Source of the DNA: Streptomyces lienomycini
GTDB taxonomy: Bacteria > Actinomycetota > Actinomycetes > Streptomycetales > Streptomycetaceae
NCBI RefSeq assembly: GCF_027947595.1
Contig: NZ_CP116257.1
Location: 6,446,001-6,510,000 of the forward strand
Direction of reading: 5' to 3'
DNA length: 64,000 bases
A program made the translations under genes and the position numbers. Numbering within the stretch: position 1 is the stretch's first letter; every line of letters begins with the position of its first letter. Of this stretch, positions 1 through 10,693 are shown piece after piece. Below the pieces are notes generated by a model. The model was not told the DNA's origin. It ran no database searches and saw nothing but the letters and a program-made list of their open reading frames with translations.

Positions 1-1618
1 CGCGTGCCAGTTCGGCCAGTTCGGGGCTGCGGATGGGCTGTTGCTCGTACAGGTTGCGGGCGGCGACGAGGCATTCGGTGACGCGTTCGGTGATGCTCCA
101 GGACAGGCGCGAGCCGACGTCGTGCGCGTCCGGGAAGACGGCCTGGACGTTGTCCCACAGGCCGGTGCCGGTCTCGTCGTCCAGGCGCCGTGACCACAGG
201 TGTTCGAAGGTCTGCTCGGACAGGCGCAGCAGCCGGTCCTGCGCACCGATGTTCCGGGAGAGTTCGGCGAGCTGGATGCTGCGCTTGAGGAGCTGCGCCG
301 AGAAGTCGGGCATCCGCCACAGCAGTTGCCCGCCGGAGCGCTCGGACCCGGCGAGGGGCATGGTGACGCCGGGGTTGTGCAGCCGGATGGTGGGGTCCCG
401 TCTGGTCATGCGGCTGGTGATCCGGCCCCGGTCGGCGAGGCGTTCCATGACGGCGACGGTGCGGGTGAGGTCGTCGTCGGTCGCCTTCCGGCGGATGAGG
501 TCGTGGACGACGATGGCCGCGACGGTCAGGGAGAAGTACTCGGACTCCAGGCGCAGGCCGGTGGTCTGCCAGGGCAGGTCCTCCAGGGGCCAGCGCTCGG
601 TGCCGAAGCGGGCGATCGCGGACCAGTACTGCTGGCTCAGCTCCCAGCGCAGGCGCAGCATCTCGGCGAGTTTCTGCTGGTCCTCGTCGAGCAGGCCCAG
701 GGTGAGGGTGCGGTCGGAGAACAGGTCCTGGATGCCGTCGAGGGCGACGACGGTGAAGTACACGTAGGGCAGCCGGTCGGCGATGCCCTCGGGCTGGCCG
801 GGGGCCTGGAGGCGCAGGTCGGTGATCTCCGGTGCGTCCTTGACGATGCCCCAGGCCCAGCCGCATTCGAAGAGCTGGCTCTCGTCGCGGATGCCCTCGT
901 CGACCTGGATGCCGCGGGTGAGGCTCTCGATGATGGTGGCGCGCAGCGGGCGCAGCCTTCGGGAGAACTGCTGGAGGACGAGCCGGTCGGACTGGCCGCC
1001 CTGGCCGATGACCTGGATCAGCCGCTGGCCCTGCTCGGACTCCGAGTCGAAGACGTTGACGGTGAAGGAGCGCAGCAGGCTGATCATCGCGGCGGTCAGC
1101 CGGGCGTTGGTGGCCTCCCTCAGCTCGACGATGGCCTTGCGCACCTCGGGGCGGGTCGTGGTGCCCTCGTAGACCTTGAGGAAACCGAGGGTGGCGAGGC
1201 AGAGCGTGACGGACATGGAGTAGGAGTCCACCACGCCCAACTGGCTCTGGGCGTGGGTGATCTCGCCGTCGGGCTGGGAGGGGCGGAAGTAGTGGCCGCC
1301 GGCGAAGGTGGGGCTGTCGTCCGTCCCGGTGTGGGTGCGCATGAACTGGGTCAGCGCGGTGATCAGATTGGGCGGGATCTCGAGCCGGCTGCCGACCCGG
1401 TCCAGGGCGCGCAGGACGTCACGTTCGGTGGTGTCCGGCTGGTCGAGCCGGAAGGCGGGGACCTCGGTGGCCGGATAGAGCAGGCAGAGCAGGCGTTCGG
1501 CGTCGGCGACGCTGCTCAGCCCGTCGGTGTCCCCCCGGACGAGCTTCCCGTCGTCGAACGAGTGACGGGCCATGGCCTGCCAGATGTCCAGCAGGTGCTG
1601 GCGTGGCTTGATCTGCAT
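1..1618 (-). CDS. SCO2524-family protein, 3' end beyond window
   Basis: An open minus-strand frame of about 539 codons runs from ATG at 1618 off the left edge. The protein begins MQIKPRQHLLDIWQAMARHS; an in-frame ATG lies at 1573. It looks soluble and mainly helical. I see no signal peptide, membrane segment, Walker motif or metal-binding cluster. It follows the methyltransferase gene on the same strand after 54 bases, so the two are probably cotranscribed. Content and position match the actinobacterial family known only by the locus name SCO2524, which from memory sits with SCO2521-SCO2523 and SCO2525. No biochemical function is known to me. The coding call is strong; the family name rests on memory. 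Confidence 0.75.
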   Translation of the reverse strand, partial: MQIKPRQHLLDIWQAMARHSFDDGKLVRGDTDGLSSVADAERLLCLLYPATEVPAFRLDQPDTTERDVLRALDRVGSRLEIPPNLITALTQFMRTHTGTDDSPTFAGGHYFRPSQPDGEITHAQSQLGVVDSYSMSVTLCLATLGFLKVYEGTTTRPEVRKAIVELREATNARLTAAMISLLRSFTVNVFDSESEQGQRLIQVIGQGGQSDRLVLQQFSRRLRPLRATIIESLTRGIQVDEGIRDESQLFECGWAWGIVKDAPEITDLRLQAPGQPEGIADRLPYVYFTVVALDGIQDLFSDRTLTLGLLDEDQQKLAEMLRLRWELSQQYWSAIARFGTERWPLEDLPWQTTGLRLESEYFSLTVAAIVVHDLIRRKATDDDLTRTVAVMERLADRGRITSRMTRRDPTIRLHNPGVTMPLAGSERSGGQLLWRMPDFSAQLLKRSIQLAELSRNIGAQDRLLRLSEQTFEHLWSRRLDDETGTGLWDNVQAVFPDAHDVGSRLSWSITERVTECLVAARNLYEQQPIRSPELAELAR

Positions 1619-1672
1619 CCCCGCACCCCTCGTACAGATCTCGTTGCGCTGTGTTCAGCATGGTCCCCGTTC

Positions 1673-2425
1673 CTACGGGGTGGCAATCTCCGAATTGCGC
1701 CGTCCCAGGGCGAGGAGCATTCCCTCGTGCCCCGGCCGCACCATGTGGTGCAGATCGTGGATCTCCAGCTCTCCGGTGAAGGGTTCCAGGCTCTCCCTGA
1801 CCCGGTCCTCGTTCACCCGGTAGGCCGGGTAGTGGTGTTCGCCGACGCGGTAGCCGACGGACTCCTTCATGAACGCGGCGGCGAACGGCGCTCCCTCGCG
1901 GAGCGCGTTCATGAAGCACCGGACGCCGCGGTGGAACTCCTCGGGGCACTCGGACATCGAGTCGGCGACGAAGAACATCGTGCCGAGGTCCCAGCGCCGG
2001 TGGCCGTCCTCGAGGTCGAACAGGTTGCCGCGCTCCACCCGGACGATCTCGCTGACCAGGGTCCTCGGCTGGACGGCGCGGTAGGCGGGTGCCTCGCGCA
2101 GCACCTCCCAGAACGCGTCCCACGCCGTGTCGTACCCGCCCGGGGAGACCTGCTTCTCCAGGTACTCGACGTTCGGGTGGGCGTACTCCAGCAGGAGCAC
2201 CTTCTCGCACCAGGGCAGCATGGAGAACGCGGGGTACAGGTTGGCGCCCGCGCCGACGTCGACGCCGCGCACCGACCGGGGGGCGACCCCCGCGAAGGCG
2301 CGGGTGAAGTAGTCGCGCAGCAACCGGACGATGAGCACGTCGACTTCCAGCGGCGTCCGGTAGTTGTTGTCGACGTACACCTCTGGATCGAACTGCGACC
2401 AGGGTGCGTCGGCGTTGCGATCCAT
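1673..2425 (-). CDS. SCO2525-family SAM-dependent methyltransferase
   Basis: A 250-residue soluble protein beginning MDRNADAPWSQFDPEVYVDN. The segment RGVDVGAGANLYPAF near residue 57 fits the glycine-rich SAM-binding motif I of a class I methyltransferase, and acidic LLLEYAHPNVEYL follows at motif II. The fold resembles the NNMT/PNMT/TEMT small-molecule N-methyltransferases, where the YxxNxY-like N terminus clamps the substrate; here VDNNYRTP could play that role. I chose ATG 2425 because CAGGGTG lies six bases upstream; the longer frame to 2560 has no ribosome site. It leads the operon with the SCO2524-type gene. The substrate is unknown. Methyltransferase call confident, exact family from memory. 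Confidence 0.8.
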   Translation of the reverse strand: MDRNADAPWSQFDPEVYVDNNYRTPLEVDVLIVRLLRDYFTRAFAGVAPRSVRGVDVGAGANLYPAFSMLPWCEKVLLLEYAHPNVEYLEKQVSPGGYDTAWDAFWEVLREAPAYRAVQPRTLVSEIVRVERGNLFDLEDGHRRWDLGTMFFVADSMSECPEEFHRGVRCFMNALREGAPFAAAFMKESVGYRVGEHHYPAYRVNEDRVRESLEPFTGELEIHDLHHMVRPGHEGMLLALGRRNSEIATP

Positions 2426-2565
2426 AGTCACCCTGCCGCATTCCATTCGATTTTGAACAAATCCCCAGTACTTCGCACGGTAGGTGACCCTGACACATCG
2501 GGACAGCGGGGGATTACGCCATCCGCGTCCGACCGGCGCACGTCGGGCGCATGGTCGCACTCCCT

Positions 2566-2590
2566 AACTCTCCCTTGCGTGAGGGAAGTT
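2566..2590. promoter_or_regulatory. Inverted repeat in divergent promoter region
   Basis: AACTCTCCCT and AGGGAAGTT face each other around TGCGTG (one-base bulge in the left arm). The repeat lies between the methyltransferase start at 2425 and the acetyltransferase start at 2700, where both promoters must lie. It is a plausible operator for a dimeric regulator; no regulator gene is adjacent and I cannot name the protein. Confidence 0.35.
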
Positions 2591-2699
2591 GGGCGCTCAC
2601 TCTAGCCAGAAGCAGGCGCCTGCCGCCACACGGGACCTCATCCCTTCGGGTGGACGGCGGCGACGCCGACGAGTTGACGCACGTCTGACTGGGGGCTGC

Positions 2700-3251
2700 A
2701 TGACCGCCGAACCGCTGGAACGATCCCTCGACCGCCCCGACCAGCTCACGCGACCCGACGCCCGCCCGGACGACGACCGGCCACTGGTCCTGCGCACGGC
2801 ACACGAGGGCGACCTGCCGGAGTTGCGACGACTCGACGAGGAGGTCTTCCGGGAGTTCGCCTATCCCGGGTTCCTGCTGCGTCAGCTCTTCGACATGTAC
2901 GAGGAGCACTTCCTGGTCCTCGACGACGGCACGGGCCGGCTGCGCGGCTACGTACTGGCCGCCACCCGGGCGCTGGGCGCGGACAGCTGGATACTCGGCC
3001 TGTGCGTGACGCAGGACCGGCGCCGCCACGGGCTGGGCCGGGAGCTGATGACGGAGGTCCTGTCACGGCTGCGCCGGGACGGCATCGGCGTGGTCCGCCT
3101 CACCGTGGAACCCGCCAACCTCGCGGCCATCTTCCTCTACCGCTCCCTGGGCTTCCGGCCGGAGGAACCCGACGGCGGCCTGCGTCCCGACTACTTCGGT
3201 CCGGGCATGCACCGCCAGATCATGCGGCTGGATCTTCCCGGCAGCCTCTGA
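2700..3251 (+). CDS. GNAT family N-acetyltransferase
   Basis: A 183-residue protein with one GNAT fold. The acetyl-CoA pyrophosphate-binding motif A is visible as VTQDRRRHGLGRELM around residues 102-116, followed by RLTVEPANLAAIFLYRSLGF, which matches motif B with the conserved Tyr near 143-146. GNAT enzymes transfer acetyl from acetyl-CoA to an amine; the acceptor cannot be told from sequence. ATG 2700 was chosen because a run of five G lies just upstream; a longer frame from 2589 lacks such a site. It is divergent from the SCO2525-type gene and convergent with the TerB-like gene, so it is probably monocistronic. Confidence 0.85.
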   Translation: MTAEPLERSLDRPDQLTRPDARPDDDRPLVLRTAHEGDLPELRRLDEEVFREFAYPGFLLRQLFDMYEEHFLVLDDGTGRLRGYVLAATRALGADSWILGLCVTQDRRRHGLGRELMTEVLSRLRRDGIGVVRLTVEPANLAAIFLYRSLGFRPEEPDGGLRPDYFGPGMHRQIMRLDLPGSL

Positions 3252-3278
3252 TCCGCGCCGGGCCGGGGGCGGACCGCG

Positions 3279-3974
3279 TCAGGACCGCGTGCCGGCCGAC
3301 TCCAGGAGGCGGTCCACGTCGTCGGAGTGGAGGGTCAGGGCCGCGCCGACCGTGGCCAGGGCGTCGCGTTCGGCGGGGGTGTAGGGGCCGTCGGCCAGGG
3401 CGATGCGGGCACCCTGGAGCAGGATGGACTCGCGGCCTACGGCGGCGAGGTGCGGGGCCAGCGGGTCGAGCGCCTCGTGCAGTTCTATCGCCAGGCCCGG
3501 CACGCAGGGCTCGCCCCGGACCCGGCCGGTGTCCGCCTCCAGCGCCTCGACGAGCGCGTTCAGCCGGTCCTCGGTGCAGTCCTCGAAGCCTGCCGCGCGC
3601 ACGGCGACGGCCGCCGTCTCCAGCGACGTGCGGGAGCAGGTGCCGCCCGCGGTCAGGACCGCCAGGGCGACGGTGTGGACGGCGTCGCGGAGCATCACGG
3701 AGAAGCGGGTGGTGGTGGGGTGGTCCAGGGCGTCGGTGCCGTAGTGGTGGCGGCAGGCCGCGCACTCCACGGTGGGCGCGGACTCGCCGCGCGGCAGCAC
3801 GGGCACGCCGAGGAGGACGAAGCGGCGACGGCCGGTGAGCCGCGTGTAGTTGCGGTCGCCGCCGCAGCCGGGGCAGAAGAACTCGCCGTCGCCCACGGGC
3901 GTCCACGCGGTGCGGGTGCCCAGGATGCGTGGCAGCCGGGCAGCTCGGCTGGTTCGTCCCCGTCCAGGCAGCAC
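3279..3974 (-). CDS. Zinc-ribbon TerB-like protein
   Basis: A 231-residue protein. Residues 30-75 form a zinc ribbon with two cysteine pairs (C34/C37 in CPGCGG and C71/C74 in CAAC). The C-terminal 130 residues are helical, with acidic ALADGPYTPAERDALATVG, typical of the TerB-like fold named for tellurite resistance. I chose GTG 3974 because GGAGG lies six bases upstream; the upstream ATG at 4034 has no ribosome site. TerB-fold proteins bind metal ions and are often membrane-stress associated, but a tellurite phenotype cannot be inferred. It is a single gene between the convergent acetyltransferase gene and leuA. Confidence 0.75.
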   Translation of the reverse strand: MLPGRGRTSRAARLPRILGTRTAWTPVGDGEFFCPGCGGDRNYTRLTGRRRFVLLGVPVLPRGESAPTVECAACRHHYGTDALDHPTTTRFSVMLRDAVHTVALAVLTAGGTCSRTSLETAAVAVRAAGFEDCTEDRLNALVEALEADTGRVRGEPCVPGLAIELHEALDPLAPHLAAVGRESILLQGARIALADGPYTPAERDALATVGAALTLHSDDVDRLLESAGTRS

Positions 3975-4104
3975 GTCGCACCTCCGTAACGGCGCGACAG
4001 CATCGTCGCGCTGGCGTGATGTTAGCCACATCACCGACGTGGAGTCAGTACCCAGGACGAGACCTTTCCGTGACCATCACGGATATATGGCCGGTATATG
4101 ACGG

Positions 4105-4137
4105 GGTCCCGCCCGCCGGTTTCCGGCGGGCGGGACC
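4105..4137 (-). terminator. Strong hairpin downstream of leuA
   Basis: A perfect 15-bp stem (GGTCCCGCCCGCCGG and its complement) with a three-base loop begins 21 bases past the leuA stop codon. There is no T-run, as is common in Streptomyces. It most likely ends the leuA transcript. Confidence 0.75.
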
Positions 4138-4158
4138 TCAAACCGCTGATTCGGCTGG

Positions 4159-5931
<1,773 letters not shown>

Positions 5932-5990
5932 TCACCGACCTCAGCGTGTGACGTCCGCGTGTCCGGAAGGACGGCCGACGGCACCACCAA

Positions 5991-6037
5991 GCTCCGCGGG
6001 GAGGGAGTCGGCCTCTACAGGCCCTCGCCGCGGCAGC
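5991..6037 (-). promoter_or_regulatory. leuA leader hairpin (candidate attenuator)
   Basis: On the minus strand a long imperfect stem pairs GCTGCCGCGGCGAGGG with CCCTCCCCGCGGAGC, with an inner GGCCT/AGGCC stem. It starts inside the leader peptide just past the leucine codons and spans its stop codon, so a ribosome stalled at the leucine codons would melt its left arm. A second stem (GGTGAC/GTCACC, 5919-5936) lies nearer leuA. No U-run is seen, so control could act on translation or through Rho rather than an intrinsic terminator. Confidence 0.65.
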
Positions 6038-6062
6038 TAAGGAGAAGCAGCCCGAATCGCAT
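6015..6062 (-). CDS. leuL: leuA leader peptide
   Basis: A 15-codon reading frame encodes MRFGLLLLSCRGEGL and stops 134 bases before leuA. Four consecutive leucine codons (CTG CTT CTC CTT) mix a preferred codon with rare ones, a usual design for sensing charged leucyl-tRNA. A TAGGGT hexamer lies 10 bases before the ATG, so the transcript could have almost no 5' untranslated region. The hairpin at 5991-6037 overlaps its last codons. Leucine-rich leaders before leuA are known in actinobacteria; I infer the same mechanism here. Confidence 0.75.
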   Translation of the reverse strand: MRFGLLLLSCRGEGL

Positions 6063-6072
6063 GATGCCCAGC

Positions 6073-6078
6073 ACCCTA
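6073..6078 (-). promoter_or_regulatory. Candidate -10 box for the leuA leader
   Basis: TAGGGT reads toward leuA and ends ten bases before the leader-peptide ATG. A recognisable -35 box is lacking; a tandem ACGCGGGTC repeat occupies 6087-6106, where one would be expected. Confidence 0.4.
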
Positions 6079-6253
6079 GCCGAGTCACGCGGGTCACGCG
6101 GGTCCGTATCAGTATGCGGGACCACGGAGGCAACCGGGACAAAAAGTGCCGTATACCACTCGTGGCCGGTCACGGGCGGCTCTTGCCGCCGCATTTCATC
6201 AATCATGGTTGCCGCTAGTGACAGCACGGTCACACAGTGCGAAAGTGCCGGAC

Positions 6254-7324
6254 ATGACGACATACGGGGGCTTCCAGCCCGTCTTCTGCACGATCGTCCC
6301 GCCCCACGTCCTCGACCGGCTCGCCCAGCACGCCGACCCCGTGCTCGCCGGGCCCGCCCGCCGCACCCTGCAGCGCGACGCCCTCGAACGCACCCGCCGC
6401 GGACTGACCACGGTCGTCGGCGCCCCCGCCGTGGCCCCGCTCGCCGGCGCCGAGCCCGGGAAGCCGCAGCGCACGATCTACGACGCCCGGCACGGCACCG
6501 ACCTGCCGGGCCGCAAGGTGCGCGGCGAGGGCGACGAACCCGGCCAGGACGCCACCGTGAACCGGGCCTACGCGGGCCTGGGCGCCACCTTCGAGCACTA
6601 CCTCAAGGTGTACCGGCGCGACTCCATCGACGGCGCCGGGCTGCCGCTGGACGCGACCGTGCACTACGACCGCGAGTACAACAACGCGTTCTGGAACGGC
6701 GAGCAGATGGTCTTCGGCGACGGGGACGGGGAGATCTTCCTCGACTTCACCCTCGCCCTGGACGTGATCGGCCACGAGCTGACCCACGGCGTCACCCAGC
6801 ACACCGCCAACCTGACCTACTACGGCCAGCCCGGCGCCCTCAACGAGTCGCTGTCCGACGTCTTCGGCTCCCTCATCAAGCAGTACGCGCAGGGCCAGAG
6901 CGCCACCGAGGCCGACTGGCTGATCGGCGCCGGGCTGCTCGCCCCGCGCGTGACGGGCGAGGCGCTGCGCTCCATGAAGGCCCCGGGCACGGCGTACGAC
7001 GACGACGTGCTCGGCAAGGACCCGCAGCCCGCGACGATGGACGACTACGTGCGCACCGGCCGCGACAACGGCGGCGTGCACATCAACTCCGGCATCCCCA
7101 ACCACGCCTTCTACCTCCTCGCCACCGAACTCGGCGGGCACGCCTGGGAGCGTGCCGGGCAGCTCTGGTACGACGTGCTGACCGGCGGCGAGCTGGCCCA
7201 GGACGCGTCGTTCACGGACTTCGCGACCCTGACGGTGAAGGCCGCCCGGGAGCGCTACGGCGACGCGGCGGAGCTGGAGGCGGTGGGCAAGGCCTGGGAG
7301 CAGGTCGGGGTGCCCACGGCGTAG
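6254..7324 (+). CDS. M4-family (thermolysin/protealysin-like) metalloprotease
   Basis: A 356-residue zinc endopeptidase. Zinc ligands are in HELTH at residues 174-178 and Glu198 in NESLSD, with the thermolysin spacing of 20 residues; the transition-state histidine is His276 in GGVHINSG. There is no signal peptide and only a short N-terminal segment before the catalytic domain, which is the protealysin-type layout rather than a secreted thermolysin with a long propeptide. It may act inside the cell or leave by a non-classical route. ATG 6254 (MTTYGGFQPVFC) was chosen because the upstream codons to 6146 look non-coding. A probable inhibitor gene follows after 20 bases. Confidence 0.93.
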   Translation: MTTYGGFQPVFCTIVPPHVLDRLAQHADPVLAGPARRTLQRDALERTRRGLTTVVGAPAVAPLAGAEPGKPQRTIYDARHGTDLPGRKVRGEGDEPGQDATVNRAYAGLGATFEHYLKVYRRDSIDGAGLPLDATVHYDREYNNAFWNGEQMVFGDGDGEIFLDFTLALDVIGHELTHGVTQHTANLTYYGQPGALNESLSDVFGSLIKQYAQGQSATEADWLIGAGLLAPRVTGEALRSMKAPGTAYDDDVLGKDPQPATMDDYVRTGRDNGGVHINSGIPNHAFYLLATELGGHAWERAGQLWYDVLTGGELAQDASFTDFATLTVKAARERYGDAAELEAVGKAWEQVGVPTA

Positions 7325-7344
7325 TTTCGTACTAGACAGGGTCC

Positions 7345-7611
7345 ATGCGGATTCAGGTGAGGCGCACAGGAGGCTTCGCGGGCATCGAACGCCACGCGGA
7401 GGTCGAGACCGCGGGACGCCCCGACGCCGCCGAGTGGCACGCCCTGGCCGAGCGGGCGGTCGCCGACGGTCGGGGCACGCCGCCGGTCGGGGTACCGGAC
7501 GGGTTCAGCTACCAGCTCACCGTGGACGGGAAGACGGTGTACGCCGCCGATCCCCGGCTGACGGACGAGCAGCGCACGCTGATCTCGCGGGTACTGAAGG
7601 AGGGCGCGTAA
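7345..7611 (+). CDS. Emfourin-type protealysin inhibitor
   Basis: An 88-residue protein beginning MRIQVRRTGGFAGIERHAEV, with FSYQLTVDGKTVYAADP and a helical, charged C terminus (LTDEQRTLISRVLKEGA). This pattern of R-x-GGFAG near the N terminus followed by a beta-rich core fits the emfourin family, small inhibitors encoded directly after protealysin-like M4 proteases. It begins 20 bases after the protease stop, with CAGGG before its ATG, so the two genes probably form an enzyme-inhibitor operon. The family call is from recognition of both sequence and context. Confidence 0.8.
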   Translation: MRIQVRRTGGFAGIERHAEVETAGRPDAAEWHALAERAVADGRGTPPVGVPDGFSYQLTVDGKTVYAADPRLTDEQRTLISRVLKEGA

Positions 7612-7632
7612 CGCCGGTCGGGTGCACGGGCG

Positions 7633-7662
7633 TTGACTTCCCTTACCGCGGGTACGGATGAT
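7633..7662 (+). promoter_or_regulatory. Promoter of the GH1 gene
   Basis: TTGACT (7633-7638) and GATGAT (7657-7662) are 18 bases apart. Six bases separate the -10 box from ATG 7669, so the transcript is probably leaderless. Confidence 0.6.
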
Positions 7663-7668
7663 CCGCGC

Positions 7669-8997
7669 ATGGCGACTGACGCGATGCCCCGGTTCCCGGA
7701 CGGCTTCCTCTGGGGCGTGTCCACGTCCGCGCACCAGATCGAGGGGGCGGCCGGGCTGCGGGGGCCGTCCGTGTGGGACGCCTTCACCGCCGAACCGGGG
7801 CGGGTGAAGGACGGCTCGACGGCGGCGGTGGCCTGCGACCACTACCACCGCTACCGCGAGGACGTGGCGCTGCTCGCCGGCCTCGGCGTGGACGCGTACC
7901 GCTTCTCGGTCTCCTGGCCGCGGGTGGACTCCCCCGGCGGCCTCGACTTCTACGACCGGCTGGTGGACGCGCTGTGCGCGGCGGGCGTGCGGCCGGTGCC
8001 GACGCTCTTCCACTGGGACCTGCCGGCGGGCCTCGACTGGCTGGAGCGGGACACGGCGTCGCGGTTCGCCGAGTACGTCTCGGTGGTCGCGGACCGCCTC
8101 GGCGACCGGGTCGGCAAGTGGATCACCCTGAACGAGCCCGCCGAGCACACCCTGCTGGGCCACGCGCTGGGCACCCACGCCCCCGGCCGTACGCTGCTGT
8201 TCGACGCCCTTCCGGCCGCCCACCACCAGCTGCTCGCGCACGGCCTGGCGGTGCGGGCCCTGCGCGCGTCCGGCGCCGCGGACGTCGGGATCGCCAACTC
8301 GCACGGTCCGACCTGGCCCGCCTCGGACGACCCGGCGGACCGGGAGGCCGCGGACTTCTACGACCTCCTGCTGAACCGGATGTTCGCCGATCCGCTCCTG
8401 ACCGGGCGGTACCCGGAGGGCGTCGGGGACCTCATGCCCGGTTCCGCCGAAAGGGTCGAGGCCGACCTGGAGGTCATCTCGGAGCCGCTGGACTGGTACG
8501 GCGTGAACTACTACGCGCCGACGCGGGTGGGCGCCCCGCAGGGTGCGGAGATCGAGTCCGGCGGGGTGACGCTCCCGGCCGGACTGCCCTTCTCGGTGCG
8601 GCAGATCGAGGGCCGGCCACTGACGGACTTCGGCTGGCCCGTCGTCCCGGAGGGGCTGACGGAGCTGCTCACCGGCTTCCGCGACCGCTACGGCGACCGC
8701 CTTCCGCCGGTCGTGATCACGGAGAACGGCTGCTCCTACGAGGGCCTCGACGACCGGGACCGCATCGCCTACCTGGACGGGCACGTGCGCGCCCTGCATC
8801 GGGCGATCGAGGCGGGTGTGGACGTGCGCGGCTACTTCGTGTGGTCGCTCCTGGACAACTTCGAGTGGGCCGAGGGGTACGCCCGCCGCTTCGGACTGGT
8901 ACACGTGGACTTCACGACGCTGGCGCGCACGCCCAAGGAGTCGTACGGGTGGTTCCGGGACCTGCTCGCCGGGCAGCGACGGGTACCGGTCGGATAA
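7669..8997 (+). CDS. Glycoside hydrolase family 1 (beta-glucosidase-like)
   Basis: A 442-residue cytoplasmic TIM-barrel enzyme of near-standard GH1 length. The N terminus FPDGFLWGVSTSAHQIEGA is the GH1 signature; the acid/base Glu156 sits in TLNEP and the nucleophile Glu352 in ITENG. VWSLLDNFEWAEGY near the C terminus builds the substrate pocket. It cleaves beta-linked sugars, probably glucosides or related disaccharides; the exact sugar is not readable. ATG 7669 was chosen over the TTG at 7633 because that TTG is part of a good -35 box and a leaderless start at 7669 fits the promoter. No sugar transporter is adjacent. Confidence 0.93.
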   Translation: MATDAMPRFPDGFLWGVSTSAHQIEGAAGLRGPSVWDAFTAEPGRVKDGSTAAVACDHYHRYREDVALLAGLGVDAYRFSVSWPRVDSPGGLDFYDRLVDALCAAGVRPVPTLFHWDLPAGLDWLERDTASRFAEYVSVVADRLGDRVGKWITLNEPAEHTLLGHALGTHAPGRTLLFDALPAAHHQLLAHGLAVRALRASGAADVGIANSHGPTWPASDDPADREAADFYDLLLNRMFADPLLTGRYPEGVGDLMPGSAERVEADLEVISEPLDWYGVNYYAPTRVGAPQGAEIESGGVTLPAGLPFSVRQIEGRPLTDFGWPVVPEGLTELLTGFRDRYGDRLPPVVITENGCSYEGLDDRDRIAYLDGHVRALHRAIEAGVDVRGYFVWSLLDNFEWAEGYARRFGLVHVDFTTLARTPKESYGWFRDLLAGQRRVPVG

Positions 8998-9103
8998 ACC
9001 CCTCGGTGCTGTCGGCGGGGAGTCGTACGCTGGGAGACAGCAGACACACCCGTCACGCGGCGCGCGCCGCAGAGGAGGACGAGCAGGCCTAGAGCGCCGG
9101 CCC

Positions 9104-10183
<1,080 letters not shown>

Positions 10184-10195
10184 ACCAGCACGACC

Positions 10196-10693
10196 ATGTC
10201 GATCGACGTCAACAACGAGTCCGGAACCGAGGTCGACGAGCAGGCGATCCTCGACATCGCCCGCTACGCGCTCGCGCGGATGCGCATCCACCCGCTCTCC
10301 GAACTGTCGGTGATCGTCGTGGACGCCGACGCCATGGAGCAGCTGCACATCCAGTGGATGGACCTGCCGGGGCCCACCGACGTGATGTCCTTCCCGATGG
10401 ACGAGCTGCGGCCGCCGTCGAAGGACGAGGAGGAGGCCCCGCAGGGGCTGCTCGGCGACATCGTCCTGTGTCCGGAGGTCGCCGCCCGGCAGGGCACCGA
10501 GGCGGCGACGCGGCACTCCATGGACGAGGAGCTCCAGCTCCTGACCGTGCACGGGGTGCTGCACCTGCTCGGGTACGACCACGAGGAGCCGGACGAGAAG
10601 GCCGAGATGTTCGGTCTGCAGGCCGCCATCGTCGACGGCTGGCGTGCGGAGAGGGGCCTGACCGGCCCGTCCCCGGCCCCGACGGTCTCATGA
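10196..10693 (+). CDS. ybeY: rRNA maturation RNase YbeY
   Basis: A 165-residue protein with the UPF0054 zinc site [11 protein letters not shown] near residues 120-130 (H-x3-H-x5-H) and the preceding [10 protein letters not shown] strand. YbeY is a single-strand endoribonuclease acting in 16S rRNA 3'-end maturation and ribosome quality control. The N terminus is preceded by the phoH stop at 12 bases. Its stop overlaps the corC start (ATGA), so the two are translationally coupled. The C-terminal 15 residues ([12 protein letters not shown]) are a low-complexity extension. Confidence 0.97.
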   Translation: MSIDVNNESGTEVDEQAILDIARYALARMRIHPLSELSVIVVDADAMEQLHIQWMDLPGPTDVMSFPMDELRPPSKDEEEAPQGLLGDIVLCPEVAARQGTEAATRHSMDEELQLLTVHGVLHLLGYDHEEPDEKAEMFGLQAAIVDGWRAERGLTGPSPAPTVS

